Assembly: GCF_017901155.1 (NCBI RefSeq)
Contig: NZ_CP072800.1
Coordinates: forward strand, 1-64,000
Reading direction: 5' to 3'
DNA from: Candidatus Thiothrix anitrata
GTDB taxonomy: Bacteria > Pseudomonadota > Gammaproteobacteria > Thiotrichales > Thiotrichaceae
Length of the DNA: 64,000 nt
Of this stretch, positions 43,040 through 53,723 are shown piece after piece. The position numbers were made by a program, and so were the translations under genes. The notes below the pieces were generated by a model. That model ran no database searches, was not told where the DNA came from, and worked only from the letters and a program-made list of their open reading frames with translations. Every line of letters begins with the position of its first letter. Positions within the stretch are counted from its first letter, which is position 1.

Positions 43040-44815
43040 ATGTGCGGAATCTGCGGTGAACTACGCCTCGACGGGCAACTCCCCGAACTGAAATACCTCA
43101 ACAGCATGATGGCGAAGCTGGAAAAGCGCGGCCCCGACCACGCGGGCAGCTTTTCCGACGGTGGCTTGATGTTTGGGCATCGCCGCCTTGCCATCATCGA
43201 CCTGTCGTACAAATCCAGCCAGCCGATGGTGGACATCGAATCGGGCTTGGCATTGGTGTTCAACGGCACGATCTACAACCACCCCGAATTGCGGGCGGAA
43301 TTGAAGGCTCGCGGGCATCATTTTTTCTCCGAAGGCGATACCGAAGTCATCCTCAAAGCCTACGCCGAATGGGGCGAAGACGCGCCCAAGCATTTGCTCG
43401 GCATGTTCGCCTTCGCCATCTGGGACATGCGCAAGAAACGGCTGTTCGTGGCGCGTGACCGCATGGGCATCAAGCCGCTGTACTACGCTGCCGACGGTAA
43501 AAGTTTCCGCTTTGCCTCCAACACGCAAGCCCTGCTGACCACACCGGGGATTGATACCAGCCTCGACCCGTTGGCAATCCACAACCTGTTTTCGCTGCAC
43601 GCCGTTGTGCCAGCACCGCGCACCGTATTGAACGGCATCCGCAAGCTGCAACCCGCGCACAGCCTCACTATCCACGCTGATGGGCGGCAAGAACTGAAAC
43701 GTTACTGGAATCTGGTGGCACGTCGCCCCGCCGAACCGCGCACCGAACAGGAATGGATCGACGCGGTACACGCATCGCTGAAAACCGCCGTGCGCCGCCG
43801 CAACAATATCGCCGACGTACCCGTAGGCGTGCTGCTTTCCGGCGGCTTGGATTCGAGCCTGCTAGTCGGTTTGCTGTCTGAAATCGGCATTAAGGACATC
43901 CGCACCTTCACCATCGGTTTCGACGATCAGCCTGAAGAAAAAGGCAGCGAATACGAATATTCCGACGCCGTGGTGGAACGTTTCCAACCCAAACACCACA
44001 AATTCCACATCCCCAACGAACACACCCTGTCACGCCTGCCGGAAGCGGTGGCGAACATGGCAGAACCGATGTTCGGGCAGGATGCGATTGGCTTTTACCT
44101 GCTCTCCGAACAGGTATCGAAGCATGTGAAAGTGGTGCAATCCGGGCAAGGCGCGGATGAAGTCTTCGGCGGCTATTTCTGGTATCCGCAAGCCCACGCC
44201 GACAAAAACCCCGATAGGCTGCAACGCCTCGCGCCGTATTATTTCGACCGCGACCACCGCGAAATGGCGGAAATGCTGCAAACCCCGTTCCAAACCCGCG
44301 ATTACACCGGCGAATTAGTGCGCGAATTGCTGGAATCGGCGGATGCAGAAGAAACGCTGGATGCGGTATTGCGGGCTGATACCACTACTTTCATCGTCGA
44401 TGATCCCGTGAAGCGCGTGGATAACATGACGATGGCATGGGGCTTGGAAGCGCGTGTGCCGTTCCTTGATCACGAACTGGTGGAACTGGCTGCGCAAATG
44501 CCAACCGAATTGAAGCTGCGCGACGGCGGCAAGTATGTGTTGAAACAGATTGCACGCGGCTTAGTGCCGGATAGCGTGATTGACCGCCCTAAGGGGTATT
44601 TCCCTGTGCCTGCGCTTAAATTTGTGCGCGGTGAGTTTTTGGAAATGATGCGTGATTTGCTGGATTCGCAAGCGTGCCGCGAGCGGGGTTTGTATCAGCG
44701 TAGCTATATCGACAAGGTAATTGCCCAACCGGAAGCGCATTTGACGCGGATTCAGGGAAGCAAGCTGTGGCACATGGCGGCGTTGGAGATGTGGTTGCAG
44801 AGTCAGAGGGTGTAA
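43040..44815 (+). CDS. Asparagine-synthetase-like amidotransferase (N-acetylglutaminylglutamine amidotransferase type)
   Basis: 591 residues. N-terminal class II glutaminase with Cys2 (MCGICGEL), RRLAIIDLS, FNGTIYNH; C-terminal synthetase with the PPi-loop LLSGGLDSSLL and QSGQGADEVFGGYFWYP. The start MCGICGELRLDG and the GGYFWYP segment resemble the subfamily that amidates N-acetylglutaminylglutamine, an osmoprotectant dipeptide. The usual partner, a GNAT/ATP-grasp ligase, is not adjacent, so ordinary asparagine synthesis cannot be excluded. GGAATTAAGTC precedes the ATG. Confidence 0.8.
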   Translation: MCGICGELRLDGQLPELKYLNSMMAKLEKRGPDHAGSFSDGGLMFGHRRLAIIDLSYKSSQPMVDIESGLALVFNGTIYNHPELRAELKARGHHFFSEGDTEVILKAYAEWGEDAPKHLLGMFAFAIWDMRKKRLFVARDRMGIKPLYYAADGKSFRFASNTQALLTTPGIDTSLDPLAIHNLFSLHAVVPAPRTVLNGIRKLQPAHSLTIHADGRQELKRYWNLVARRPAEPRTEQEWIDAVHASLKTAVRRRNNIADVPVGVLLSGGLDSSLLVGLLSEIGIKDIRTFTIGFDDQPEEKGSEYEYSDAVVERFQPKHHKFHIPNEHTLSRLPEAVANMAEPMFGQDAIGFYLLSEQVSKHVKVVQSGQGADEVFGGYFWYPQAHADKNPDRLQRLAPYYFDRDHREMAEMLQTPFQTRDYTGELVRELLESADAEETLDAVLRADTTTFIVDDPVKRVDNMTMAWGLEARVPFLDHELVELAAQMPTELKLRDGGKYVLKQIARGLVPDSVIDRPKGYFPVPALKFVRGEFLEMMRDLLDSQACRERGLYQRSYIDKVIAQPEAHLTRIQGSKLWHMAALEMWLQSQRV

Positions 44816-44816
44816 T

Positions 44817-45107
44817 TCAAGCTGCTTTCGTCACCATGAAATCAACATGCACGGCATCGTAGGGGAACTCGATTTTCCCTTCTGCCGTCTTGTTGAGTAC
44901 GCCGCAAGTGAGTAACTCCTGCACATCCGCATGGACTGCCCTCACATCCCGATCTAACCGTCGTGCCAGTTCACGGATAGCCATTGCCCCTGCTCCCGTC
45001 ATTGCACGGATAAGATCCCAACGTTTAAGCGTGAAGGTCTTCCACAACGCATCGGCAGTACATTGAGGAATCGTCAGACGACGGATAGCCCTTCCATTAC
45101 AAAACAA
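44817..45107 (-). pseudogene. HVO_A0114-type helix-turn-helix regulator, probably 5'-truncated
   Basis: 96 codons from TTG 45107; no ATG or ribosome site. LWKTFTLKRWDLIRAMTGAG, AIRELARRLDRDVRAVHADV and IEFPYDAVHVDF match the winged-HTH core of the HVO_A0114 family of DNA-binding proteins and antitoxins. The 30-40 residues expected before it are missing, with a stop just upstream. No toxin partner is seen. Probably a remnant. It overlaps the promoter area of the aminotransferase. Confidence 0.6.
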
Positions 45108-45166
45108 TTACAGCTAACGTTAACACGGGTAAAATCACAAACATTTTTCTGCAAGGACACTTCTCC

Positions 45167-46365
45167 ATGATCGAATCACTTCCCGCGCCCAATATTGTGC
45201 CGTTGGAACACATCCTCCCCGACGAACCGTTACTGATGATGGGTGCAGGGCCTGTGCCTATTCCGCAAAAAGTGGCGGCGGCGAACTCGATTGTTATCAA
45301 TCACCTCGGTGAAACCATGAACCGGGTCATTGAGCAAGTGAAAGACATGGGTCGTTACGTGTTTCAAACCACGTCGAGTCACGTCATGGGAGTCAGCGGA
45401 CCCGGCTCAGCGGCAATGGAAATGGCAGTGGCGAATCTGGTGCTGCCCGGTGAGCGCGTTTTGTGCATTACCAATGGTTATTTCAGTCAACGTATGGTGG
45501 AAATCGTGCGCCGGGTGCGTGCCGAACCCACCCTGCTGGAAGTGGCACACAACGAAAGTGCGGACATCGCCAGCGTCGAACGCGCCCTGCAACAAGGTCA
45601 ATTCAATGTTGTCACCTTGGTGCAAGGCGAAACCTCCAACACCGTATGCAATAAAAATCTGCAAGACATCGCGAAACTGGCAAAACGCTACGGCTGTTTG
45701 GTCATTGTCGATGCGGTTTGCACCTTAAGCACCATGCCGCTGGAAATGGACAACTGGCAGGTTGATGCGATTATCACCGGCGGGCAAAAAGGTTTGTCGT
45801 CGATCCCCGGCGTGTCGTTATTGGCTTTTTCCGAAAGCGCGTGGGAGAAGAAAATCGCCAACCGCGAAATTCTGCCGTTTCACTGGTGTTTGGATGCGCA
45901 ACTCGCTGACAAATTCTGGAATCAAAAATCCTACCATTACACTGCGCCGGTTTCCGGCATTCTCGCCTGCACGAAGCCTTGCGTTTGGTGTGTGAAGAAA
46001 CCTTGCCGCACCGTTTCGAGCGTCATCAACGCTGTTCCGAAGCTCTGCAAGCCGGGATTGAAACCATGGGCTTAAAGCTGTTGATCGAAAAACAACACCG
46101 CTTAAATTCCGTGGTCGGCATTATTGTTCCCGAACACGTTTCCGCTGACGTGGTGCGTGCGCACATGTCGCGGGTGCATAAAGTCGAAATTTCCGGCGCG
46201 TTTGGCCTTAATATTCTGCGTATCGGACAAATGGGCGAACAAAGCCGCGCTCATAACTTGTTCCGCACCTTGCACGCGCTGGGTTCGAGTATGCGTTCTG
46301 CTGGTGCAAGCATTGATTTACCCGCAGGCATGGCGGAACTGGAGCGGGTATTATCAGCCAGTTAA
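45167..46365 (+). pseudogene. Serine-pyruvate/alanine-glyoxylate-type aminotransferase, one frameshift
   Basis: PLP class V aminotransferase of about 400 residues when joined. The first frame (to about 45966) carries MMGAGPVPIPQKV, TSSHVMGVSGPGSAAMEMAV, the PLP aspartate in LVIVDAVCTLSTMPLEMD and the Schiff-base lysine in ITGGQKGLSS, then HYTAPVSGILA. The second frame resumes LHEALRLVCEETLPHRFE and ends ELERVLSAS. GCCTGCACGAAG needs one more C (GCC CTG CAC GAA) to join them. Unrepaired, the first frame ends at 46075 with a nonsense tail. Either a real pseudogene or a sequence error. Confidence 0.85.
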
Positions 46366-46371
46366 GGCCAC

Positions 46372-47181
46372 TTAATATTCCGCATCCAACAATTGCGCGA
46401 TATTCCATAAATTAGGTACGTACTCGACCGCTGCCCGTAACGAGCGATCTCCCGGATTTTTCCGGTGGGTTGCGTATAAGTAGTGATAAAAGTTGGCGTA
46501 GTTTAGCTCAATTCCTTCCGCCTGCATCTTGGCAAGCAATCGCTTCACATTACCAGAACCCCAATTAAAAGCGGTAAAGGTCAGCAACCAAGCATCACTC
46601 TCCGAGAATCCCGCCACTTTGGAAAAATAAAAATGGTAACGGTGTAAATGCACCTGAGCCACTTCAGTACTCAACTTCGCATCAGCACGCACGGTATTAA
46701 TATCGGCTGTCCGAATCTTTGCTGGTACGTAATCCAACTGCTGAATTTCCCGAATCACTTCCGGCACTAACTGCCAATACCCGTAATCACTGGCGGTACG
46801 GCCTTTATGCCCGTGCCATTGGGACTCCAGATAGGCCAGCAATAAGATACTATCCGGCATCCCTTTCAAGTCCAAGGAACGCACCAACGGCCAAGAACGC
46901 CGGAACGCATCGCTGTAAATATTTTTCCCCTGAGCATTGCGCCAAGTGATGTTGTTTTTCACTTGCTCACTCACCATCAAAAAATCTTTACGGCCTTTAC
47001 CACGCAAAGCATTATCCAAAAAAAACGCAAACAACGCGTGCTGTTTACGCGCCAAAGCAGCTAATGATTTACCTTTAGTCGGCTGATAAGCCACTTTATG
47101 CCAAGCAGGTTGCTCCACCTGTGCGACAACAGGCAAACTCAACCCTAGACACAGTAATAACGCGAAACGTACTAACCACAT
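46372..47181 (-). CDS. Periplasmic lytic transglycosylase-like SLT-domain protein
   Basis: 269 residues with signal peptide MWLVRFALLLCLGLSLPVVA. SLT features: LLLAYLESQW with the catalytic Glu, SDYGYWQLVPEVI, LLTFTAFNWGSGNV, and FYHYLYATHRKNPGDRSLRA / YVPNLWNIAQLL. This fits the lysozyme-like fold of MltD/MltE enzymes, which cleave peptidoglycan glycan strands. No LysM repeats. Convergent with the aminotransferase, 6 bp apart. Confidence 0.82.
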   Translation of the reverse strand: MWLVRFALLLCLGLSLPVVAQVEQPAWHKVAYQPTKGKSLAALARKQHALFAFFLDNALRGKGRKDFLMVSEQVKNNITWRNAQGKNIYSDAFRRSWPLVRSLDLKGMPDSILLLAYLESQWHGHKGRTASDYGYWQLVPEVIREIQQLDYVPAKIRTADINTVRADAKLSTEVAQVHLHRYHFYFSKVAGFSESDAWLLTFTAFNWGSGNVKRLLAKMQAEGIELNYANFYHYLYATHRKNPGDRSLRAAVEYVPNLWNIAQLLDAEY

Positions 47182-47276
47182 AAACGTAACTTTTTAGGGA
47201 CAATAGCACGAGATTTTAGCGGAAATTTAGCGTTATGTTATGATGAATCCAATCAACAATACTGAAATGGGCAAAA

Positions 47277-47819
47277 ATGGATAAGCAAAAATTACCGGAT
47301 AACACCAATCGTAAGCCGCGCCGCTGGTTGCGCTGGACAATTGAAATTCTCGTCATTGTCGCGATTATTTTTGGGGTACGGGCTTATCAGCAACGTGACA
47401 TGATAGACGGTATTGCCCCTAACTTTGAGCGCGGCTCCCTGAATGGTAGTGTGGTGCGGCTCTCAGATTATCAAGGCAAACCCCATTTGCTGCACTTCTG
47501 GGCAAGTTGGTGTCCCATGTGTGAATTCGAGCAAGGTAGCATTTCTGCCATAGCCAAGGATCACCCGATCATCACAGTCGCGTTTCAATCCGGTAACAGT
47601 GAAGAAGTGCAACGTTACATGGAACGCAAGGAGATTACCGAATGGATCACAGTGGTGGATGAGGACGGCAAACTCTCTGAGCAATACGGGATTCATGGTG
47701 TACCCACCACTTACGTGCTGGATGCCCAAGGCAATATTCGCTTTCGGGAAGTAGGATTAACCAGCGGTTGGGGATTACGCTTACGCTTATGGTTAACAGA
47801 CGTGTGGTATACCAAATAA
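47277..47819 (+). CDS. Membrane-anchored thioredoxin-like protein (ScsD/TlpA type)
   Basis: 180 residues. N-terminal basic segment and a single transmembrane helix (IEILVIVAIIFGVRAY), then a periplasmic thioredoxin fold with LLHFWASWCPMCEFE (CPMC active site), the cis-Pro in HGVPTTYVLD and GLTSGWGLRLRLW at the end. This pattern is that of ScsD-like disulfide oxidoreductases, which handle copper-sensitive or cytochrome-maturation thiols. The TauE/SafE-like gene that follows is on the opposite strand. Confidence 0.86.
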   Translation: MDKQKLPDNTNRKPRRWLRWTIEILVIVAIIFGVRAYQQRDMIDGIAPNFERGSLNGSVVRLSDYQGKPHLLHFWASWCPMCEFEQGSISAIAKDHPIITVAFQSGNSEEVQRYMERKEITEWITVVDEDGKLSEQYGIHGVPTTYVLDAQGNIRFREVGLTSGWGLRLRLWLTDVWYTK

Positions 47820-47832
47820 TGTCTAGGCGGGC

Positions 47833-48536
47833 TTACACAACAGCACGCCACAGCAACAACAGCCCTAAGAGCACTACCGAAAATCCAGCAGCACGCTTCA
47901 CGACCGAATCGCGGGTAAAGCGTGTCAAGGTTGCCGCAGCCGCCCCATCAATAACAGTGCGGGTAAAGTCCCCGCCCCAAATGCCAACATCAGTAATGCG
48001 CCGTCCAGCACACTACCCGCCGCAAATGCCCAAGCCAGCACACTGTACACTAAGCCACACGGCAACCACCCCCACACAAAGCCCAAGGGAAATGCTTTCA
48101 CGGGTGAGTTCACCGGCATAAAACGCCGCCCCAAGGGTTCGACGTGCCGCCACAATGTCCGTCCGATTTGTTCGACTTTCGCCACACCGTACCAAACTTC
48201 TGCTAAATACAAACCCAGTGCGATCATGAATAATGCAGCAAACACCTGCAAGATACGGTTAAACAGCAGCACACTATCCGGCGATAACACCGCCAAGAAT
48301 GCCGCGCCCAAACCACCCATCAATGCCCCTGCTAATACATAACCGCTAACACGCCCCGTATTGTAAGCCAGCAGCATCGGTGCGAGACTCCCCAGAGATT
48401 CACGCTTGGCGTTGGGTAAACTGAAGGTCAGCGCCCCCACAATCCCGCCACACATCCCCACGCAATGCACACCACCGAACAGCCCTACTAAAAAGGCTGC
48501 CAAATACTGCGAATGGGAAATCCAGCCCCAATCCAT
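47833..48536 (-). pseudogene. TauE/SafE-family transporter (HCxGMCGG type), frameshifted near the end
   Basis: The frame from ATG 48536 is good to about 47941 (GVHCVGMCGGIVGALTF; GFVWGWLPCGLVYSVL; AFGAGTLPALLLMGR) and then ends prematurely at 47925. In the -1 frame the family ending AAATLTRFTRDSVVKRAAG ... LLGLLLLWRAVV runs to a stop at 47833-47835. ATGGGGCGGCTGCGG needs one extra G. The family is a six-to-seven-helix membrane protein often linked to cytochrome oxidase maturation or metal handling. Unrepaired it lacks the last helix. The start overlaps the hspQ stop (TAATG). Confidence 0.8.
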
Positions 48537-48865
48537 TAGTTTAAAGTCTGGCGTGCTTGATAATGATCACCATTGAAACCGGTGAAAAAGTTTTCCAGCA
48601 ACGGGTGCTCCACAGGCTCAGTCGGATCATCTGCCACTAAATTACGCTCAGCGACATAAGCAACACGCCCGTCCTGATCAATCAATACGTGATACCAAGG
48701 CTCTTCTTTACTGGGATTTCCCACCCCAACATTTTTCTGGAACCACTCTTCCGTACCCTGAAACGCGGCATCCACATCAAAAATGACACCCCGGTAATTA
48801 AATTCACGGTGATGAATAACCTGACCAATGCCAAACGAGGCAATTTTTTCATCCATCATTGTCAT
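48536..48865 (-). CDS. hspQ: Heat-shock protein HspQ
   Basis: 109 residues; YccV/hemimethylated-DNA-binding fold: FGIGQVIHHREFNYRGVIFDVD, EEPWYHVLID, RVAYVAERNLV. In E. coli it acts as a specificity factor for Lon and affects DnaA levels. Coupled to the TauE/SafE-like gene. Confidence 0.93.
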   Translation of the reverse strand: MTMMDEKIASFGIGQVIHHREFNYRGVIFDVDAAFQGTEEWFQKNVGVGNPSKEEPWYHVLIDQDGRVAYVAERNLVADDPTEPVEHPLLENFFTGFNGDHYQARQTLN

Positions 48866-48915
48866 AACTGACCCTTACTTAGCATGTGAATAATCCTTAC
48901 CCCCTCAATATGCGG

Positions 48916-50163
48916 CTAGTTGCTGCCAATATCAAGATGTTGCTGTATTTGTCGGATAGCGGTCACTCGCCGTTGATGCAATTTTGCACGGATTTGCTCG
49001 CCCTGAAATCCTTCACGAATCACCGCCTGCACATCCACCTGCTGACTCGCTGCTAACATCTGACGAAACCAATCCGCCTGCGGATACGCTCGTGCTTCAA
49101 ACCCCGTGCGCCCCCGCGCATCGGCCTCACACGCCAACAACAAACACTCAAAACGAGCGGGTTTACGAAAGGCATCCGTAGCCTCCAGCACCTTCAGCAC
49201 CGTCGCCGCACGTAGTTCACGCGCCTTATGAATATACCCGTGGTAAGCCGCCACATGCTCAGCCAACTCACGAAATCGTGCTGGCACTTTTAAGCGTTCA
49301 CACAGTGCTGTCGTCAAGGTTTTACTCAACGCTTCATGCCCGTGATGACTCGGCAAGATTTCTGCTGGTGTTAAGCCCTTCCCCAAATCATGACACACGG
49401 CGGCAAAACGCACTTCAGGAGACTCACTAAGCAGCACCACCTGCTGCAATACCAACAAGGTATGGATACCGCAATCAATTTCCGGGTGATATTGCGCCGG
49501 TTGCGGTACACCGAATAAACGTTCAATTTCCGGGAATAACACCCCCAACGCCCCGCAATCACGCAAAACCTCGAAAAAGCGGGCGGGTTGCTGCTCACTT
49601 AAAGCACGTAACGTTTCCTGCCAAACCCGTTCGGGAACCAGCGCATCCACTTCACCCGCAGCCACCATATCGCGCATTAATTGCTGCGTTTCCGCTGCCA
49701 CTTGAAACCCCAAAGGTGCAAAACGCGCCGCAAATCGCGCCACCCGCAAAATTCGCACGGGGTCTTCACTAAAAGCCGGGGAAACATGGCGTAACCATTG
49801 TTGCTGCAAATCGGCGCGACCACCGTAAGGGTCAATCACCGCGCCGCTGGCATCTTGCGCCATCGCATTAATGGTTAAATCACGCCGCGCTAAATCCTCT
49901 TCCAAGGTAACCTGCGGATCCGCATAAATTTGAAACCCATGATAGCCTTTGGCGGTTTTGCGCTCGGTACGTGCTAATGCATACTCCTCACCCGATTGAG
50001 GATGAAGAAATACCGGAAAATCATTGCCTACGGGTTTAAACCCCTGCTCAAGTAAATCATCTGGAGTCGCTCCAGTGACAACCCAGTCACGATCCTGCAC
50101 GGGCAAACCTAATAAGCAATCACGCACAGCCCCACCGACCAACCAATATTGTATATTTTTCAT
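48916..50163 (-). CDS. cca: Multifunctional CCA tRNA nucleotidyltransferase with HD domain
   Basis: 415 residues from ATG 50163 (MKNIQYWLVGGAVRDCLLG); ATG 50169 and TTG 50181 are alternative starts, none with a clear ribosome site. It adds or repairs the 3' CCA of tRNA. Class II nucleotidyltransferase motifs: LVGGAVRD, QDRDWVVTG (catalytic Asp pair), RRDLTINAM, EDPVRILRVARFAARF. The HD phosphohydrolase motif AVCHDLGKGLTP places it among the bifunctional gammaproteobacterial enzymes. Confidence 0.94.
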   Translation of the reverse strand: MKNIQYWLVGGAVRDCLLGLPVQDRDWVVTGATPDDLLEQGFKPVGNDFPVFLHPQSGEEYALARTERKTAKGYHGFQIYADPQVTLEEDLARRDLTINAMAQDASGAVIDPYGGRADLQQQWLRHVSPAFSEDPVRILRVARFAARFAPLGFQVAAETQQLMRDMVAAGEVDALVPERVWQETLRALSEQQPARFFEVLRDCGALGVLFPEIERLFGVPQPAQYHPEIDCGIHTLLVLQQVVLLSESPEVRFAAVCHDLGKGLTPAEILPSHHGHEALSKTLTTALCERLKVPARFRELAEHVAAYHGYIHKARELRAATVLKVLEATDAFRKPARFECLLLACEADARGRTGFEARAYPQADWFRQMLAASQQVDVQAVIREGFQGEQIRAKLHQRRVTAIRQIQQHLDIGSN

Positions 50164-50188
50164 AACCATTGATTCTGTCAATAACCAC

Positions 50189-50209
50189 GTGCGAGTCTAG
50201 CACTCGCAC
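50189..50209. promoter_or_regulatory. Hairpin in the cca-sqr divergent region
   Basis: GTGCGAGT / ACTCGCAC, 8-bp stem, 5-nt loop CTAGC, 26 bp upstream of the cca start. No T-run follows closely. Could be an operator or a leader structure. Confidence 0.35.
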
Positions 50210-50244
50210 CTTATATTAGAAAATTATAATTTATTGATAATAAA

Positions 50245-50286
50245 GGTCAACATTGACCATTCGACCAATTTGTGATGTGATGCACA
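50245..50286 (+). promoter_or_regulatory. Palindrome and CRP/FNR-like site upstream of sqr
   Basis: GGTCAA-CA-TTGACC (50245-50258) is a perfect inverted repeat, followed by TGTGA-N6-GCACA (50271-50286), one base off the CRP consensus TGTGA-N6-TCACA. Both lie 100-140 bp before the sqr ATG. They suggest regulated expression, by an unidentified dimeric repressor and a CRP/FNR-family activator. Confidence 0.38.
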
Positions 50287-50372
50287 TAGGATATGTGTGG
50301 CGGGGAGAGCTACACTAAACATCTCAAATTCAAAAATAAATAACCCTTACATTTTAACACTATTTTAGTTAG

Positions 50373-51656
<1,284 letters not shown>

Positions 51657-51686
51657 CAGATCTGACGAGGAGTCAGGGGCAAGCTG

Positions 51687-51716
51687 ATGGGAGGTGTAAC
51701 AACCTCCCATTTTTTA
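51687..51716 (+). terminator. Intrinsic terminator of sqr
   Basis: ATGGGAGGT, loop GTAACA, ACCTCCCAT then TTTTTT, 30 bp after the sqr stop. Confidence 0.92.
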
Positions 51717-51732
51717 TTTACGGGGACTAAAA

Positions 51733-52566
51733 ATGCTTTTACCAAACGACATTCAAACGACAGTTGCACGCGCACTTGCCGAAGATATTGGCACGGGCGA
51801 TGTCACCGCTGGCTTGATTCCGGCAGCCAAGCAAGCCAGTGCCACCGTGATTTGCCGCGAAGCCGCGATTTTGTGTGGCACGGCATGGTTTGACGAGGTA
51901 TTCCGCCAGCTTGACCCCGCAGTGCACATTATTTGGCAGCACCAAGATGGCGAGCGCGTAACAGCCAACGCGGTGTTGTGTACGCTACAAGGCAGTGCGC
52001 GTTCGATCTTAAGTGGGGAACGCGCCGCGCTGAATTTCCTGCAAACCCTATCCGCTACTGCCACCGCGACACGCCACTACGTGGATTTAGTGGCGCATAC
52101 CCAATGCCGTATTTTGGACACCCGCAAAACCTTACCCGGCTTACGCACCGCACAGAAATACGCGGTGGTCTGCGGCGGTGGTATCAATCACCGCATCGGT
52201 TTGTATGATCGCGTATTGATCAAAGAAAATCACATTATGGCAGCCGGTTCGATTACCGCTGCGATCCAGCAAGCGCGTCAATTACACCCCGGCATTTTAG
52301 TGGAAGTCGAAACCGAAAACTTACAGGAACTAGCGGAAGCTACCGCTGCCCAAGCCGATATTATTATGCTCGACGAATACAGCCTTGCCGATATGCGCGA
52401 AGCGGTGCGCATCACTGCTGGTCGCATTCCATTGGAAGCATCGGGTGGGGTTAGCCCGGAAACCTTGGTGGCGATTGCGGAAACGGGGGTGGATTTCGTG
52501 TCGATTGGCGGGATTACCAAGCATGTGCGGGCAGTGGATTTGTCGATGCGGTTTGTCGCGGAATAA
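51733..52566 (+). CDS. nadC: Nicotinate-nucleotide pyrophosphorylase (quinolinate phosphoribosyltransferase)
   Basis: 277 residues. Converts quinolinate and PRPP to nicotinate mononucleotide in NAD synthesis. Motifs: [94 protein letters not shown]. Its stop lies 22 bp from that of the convergent trypsin-like gene of the conflict cassette. NAD supply near NAD-handling effectors is probably coincidental. Confidence 0.95.
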   Translation: MLLPNDIQTTVARALAEDIGTGDVTAGLIPAAKQASATVICREAAILCGTAWFDEVFRQLDPAVHIIWQHQDGERVTANAVLCTLQGSARSILSGERAALNFLQTLSATATATRHYVDLVAHTQCRILDTRKTLPGLRTAQKYAVVCGGGINHRIGLYDRVLIKENHIMAAGSITAAIQQARQLHPGILVEVETENLQELAEATAAQADIIMLDEYSLADMREAVRITAGRIPLEASGGVSPETLVAIAETGVDFVSIGGITKHVRAVDLSMRFVAE

Positions 52567-52588
52567 TGAAATTGCCGTGCTAGTTGGC

Positions 52589-53395
52589 CTAACCCTTTTC
52601 AAGTTGTGCCAAACTCGCTTGGGCTTCGGCGATTAACTTTTCCATACGCATTTGTTCTTCAACGCGGGTTTCGAGATCGTATTGGGCTTGCAGGCGTTCC
52701 AGTTTGGTTTTGAGGAGTTTGTAGCGCTGGTTAGCCGCCATTTGGCAGGGTGTAGACGCTGTTGCGGGAGATTCCAGCGTTGCCAACAACGGCAAGGCGC
52801 GAATCAGCCGTGCTATCGGAATCATGTAACTGCGCAAATTGCCGCGCCGTTTCGCCACCAGCATCCCGGTAATGGCGTTGGCTTGCGTGTTCCAAACGGG
52901 TGCGCCGCTCAAACCATTGAGACTTTCGTCACTGACATTATCCACCTGTAACTGAACCCAACCTTCCGCCACCACGCCCGCACATTGTCCGGTAAACCAA
53001 CTGCCGCCGTGACGGTTAAAGCCGTAAGTGTAAAACGCTTGCCCATGATGCCCGCTATCCGGCAACACCTGACGTGGGGCGTAGGGCAAACTGACCATCC
53101 CTTCTACTTCCAACAGGCTCATGTCTTCCAAGGTGTGAATGTCGGGCTGGTCAACACTGGGGAAGGTGGTGTGTAACCGCAATGTTAGCGGCGGCACGTT
53201 GGGATTAAGCGGGAACAAAACCGTAAAAGCCGTACCGAGGGGAATCGGTAAACGTGCATCCTGCCCCAATACGCTGGCAATAACGTGGGTGCAAGTCAGG
53301 ACATGACGCGGGGAAACCGCAAACCCCGTGCCGATAACGCGGCTGCCATCGGCATTGAGAAACTGGGCAATGGCATGGTCGAAGGCTTCAGGCAT
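52589..53395 (-). CDS. Trypsin-like protease with C-terminal coiled-coil adaptor
   Basis: 268 residues, no signal peptide, so cytosolic. The S1-like triad is His in VLTCTHVIA, Asp in LEDMSLLEV and Ser in LNGLSGAPVWN. Residues about 215-268 form a coiled coil containing QYDLETRVEEQMRMEKLIAE, nearly the same peptide as in the N-terminus of the SIR2-like protein at 56242-57720. Intracellular trypsins of this kind occur in STAND-containing conflict systems, where the protease is released on activation. Overlaps the Trypco1 gene by 8 nt. Likely an effector of the cassette. Confidence 0.82.
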   Translation of the reverse strand: MPEAFDHAIAQFLNADGSRVIGTGFAVSPRHVLTCTHVIASVLGQDARLPIPLGTAFTVLFPLNPNVPPLTLRLHTTFPSVDQPDIHTLEDMSLLEVEGMVSLPYAPRQVLPDSGHHGQAFYTYGFNRHGGSWFTGQCAGVVAEGWVQLQVDNVSDESLNGLSGAPVWNTQANAITGMLVAKRRGNLRSYMIPIARLIRALPLLATLESPATASTPCQMAANQRYKLLKTKLERLQAQYDLETRVEEQMRMEKLIAEAQASLAQLEKG

Positions 53396-53702
53396 CGGTT
53401 TTCCATTTCAGGGTGACTTTGAAGGTGGCTTCACTATCGGCCGAAGCAAGGATCACGCCCGCTTTCGCGGAAAACTTAAAACCGACTTCCACTTGCGCTT
53501 CACTCGGTTGCAGCTTTTTCATCAAATTGGCGACAGCGGCAAGTGCGGGTTCGGTTTTATTGAGCGCGTCCTCAAATTTTTGCGCCGAGGTTTCCTTGCC
53601 GTCACTGTTGCTGATGCGCGATAGCTCGTTTTCGGTGGTTTCGGCTTCGACATAGAGGGTTTCGCCGTTGGCTAGGGGGTATTCGATGAGGTGTTTGGTC
53701 AT
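53388..53702 (-). CDS. Trypco1 (trypsin-co-occurring domain 1, CU044_2847 family) protein
   Basis: 104 residues: IEYPLANGETLYVEAET at the start, FEDALNKTEPALAAVANLMKKL, and the hallmark VEVGFKFSAKAGVILASADSEATFKVTLKW at the end (given here as its two parts, VEVGFKFSAKAGVIL and SADSEATFKVTLKW). The family is defined by its neighbourhood with trypsin-like proteases in conflict loci; its molecular role is not known. It overlaps the protease start by 8 nt, so the two should be made together. Confidence 0.82.
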   Translation of the reverse strand: MTKHLIEYPLANGETLYVEAETTENELSRISNSDGKETSAQKFEDALNKTEPALAAVANLMKKLQPSEAQVEVGFKFSAKAGVILASADSEATFKVTLKWKTDA

Positions 53703-53723
53703 GGGGTGTTCCGGGGTGAGTTT

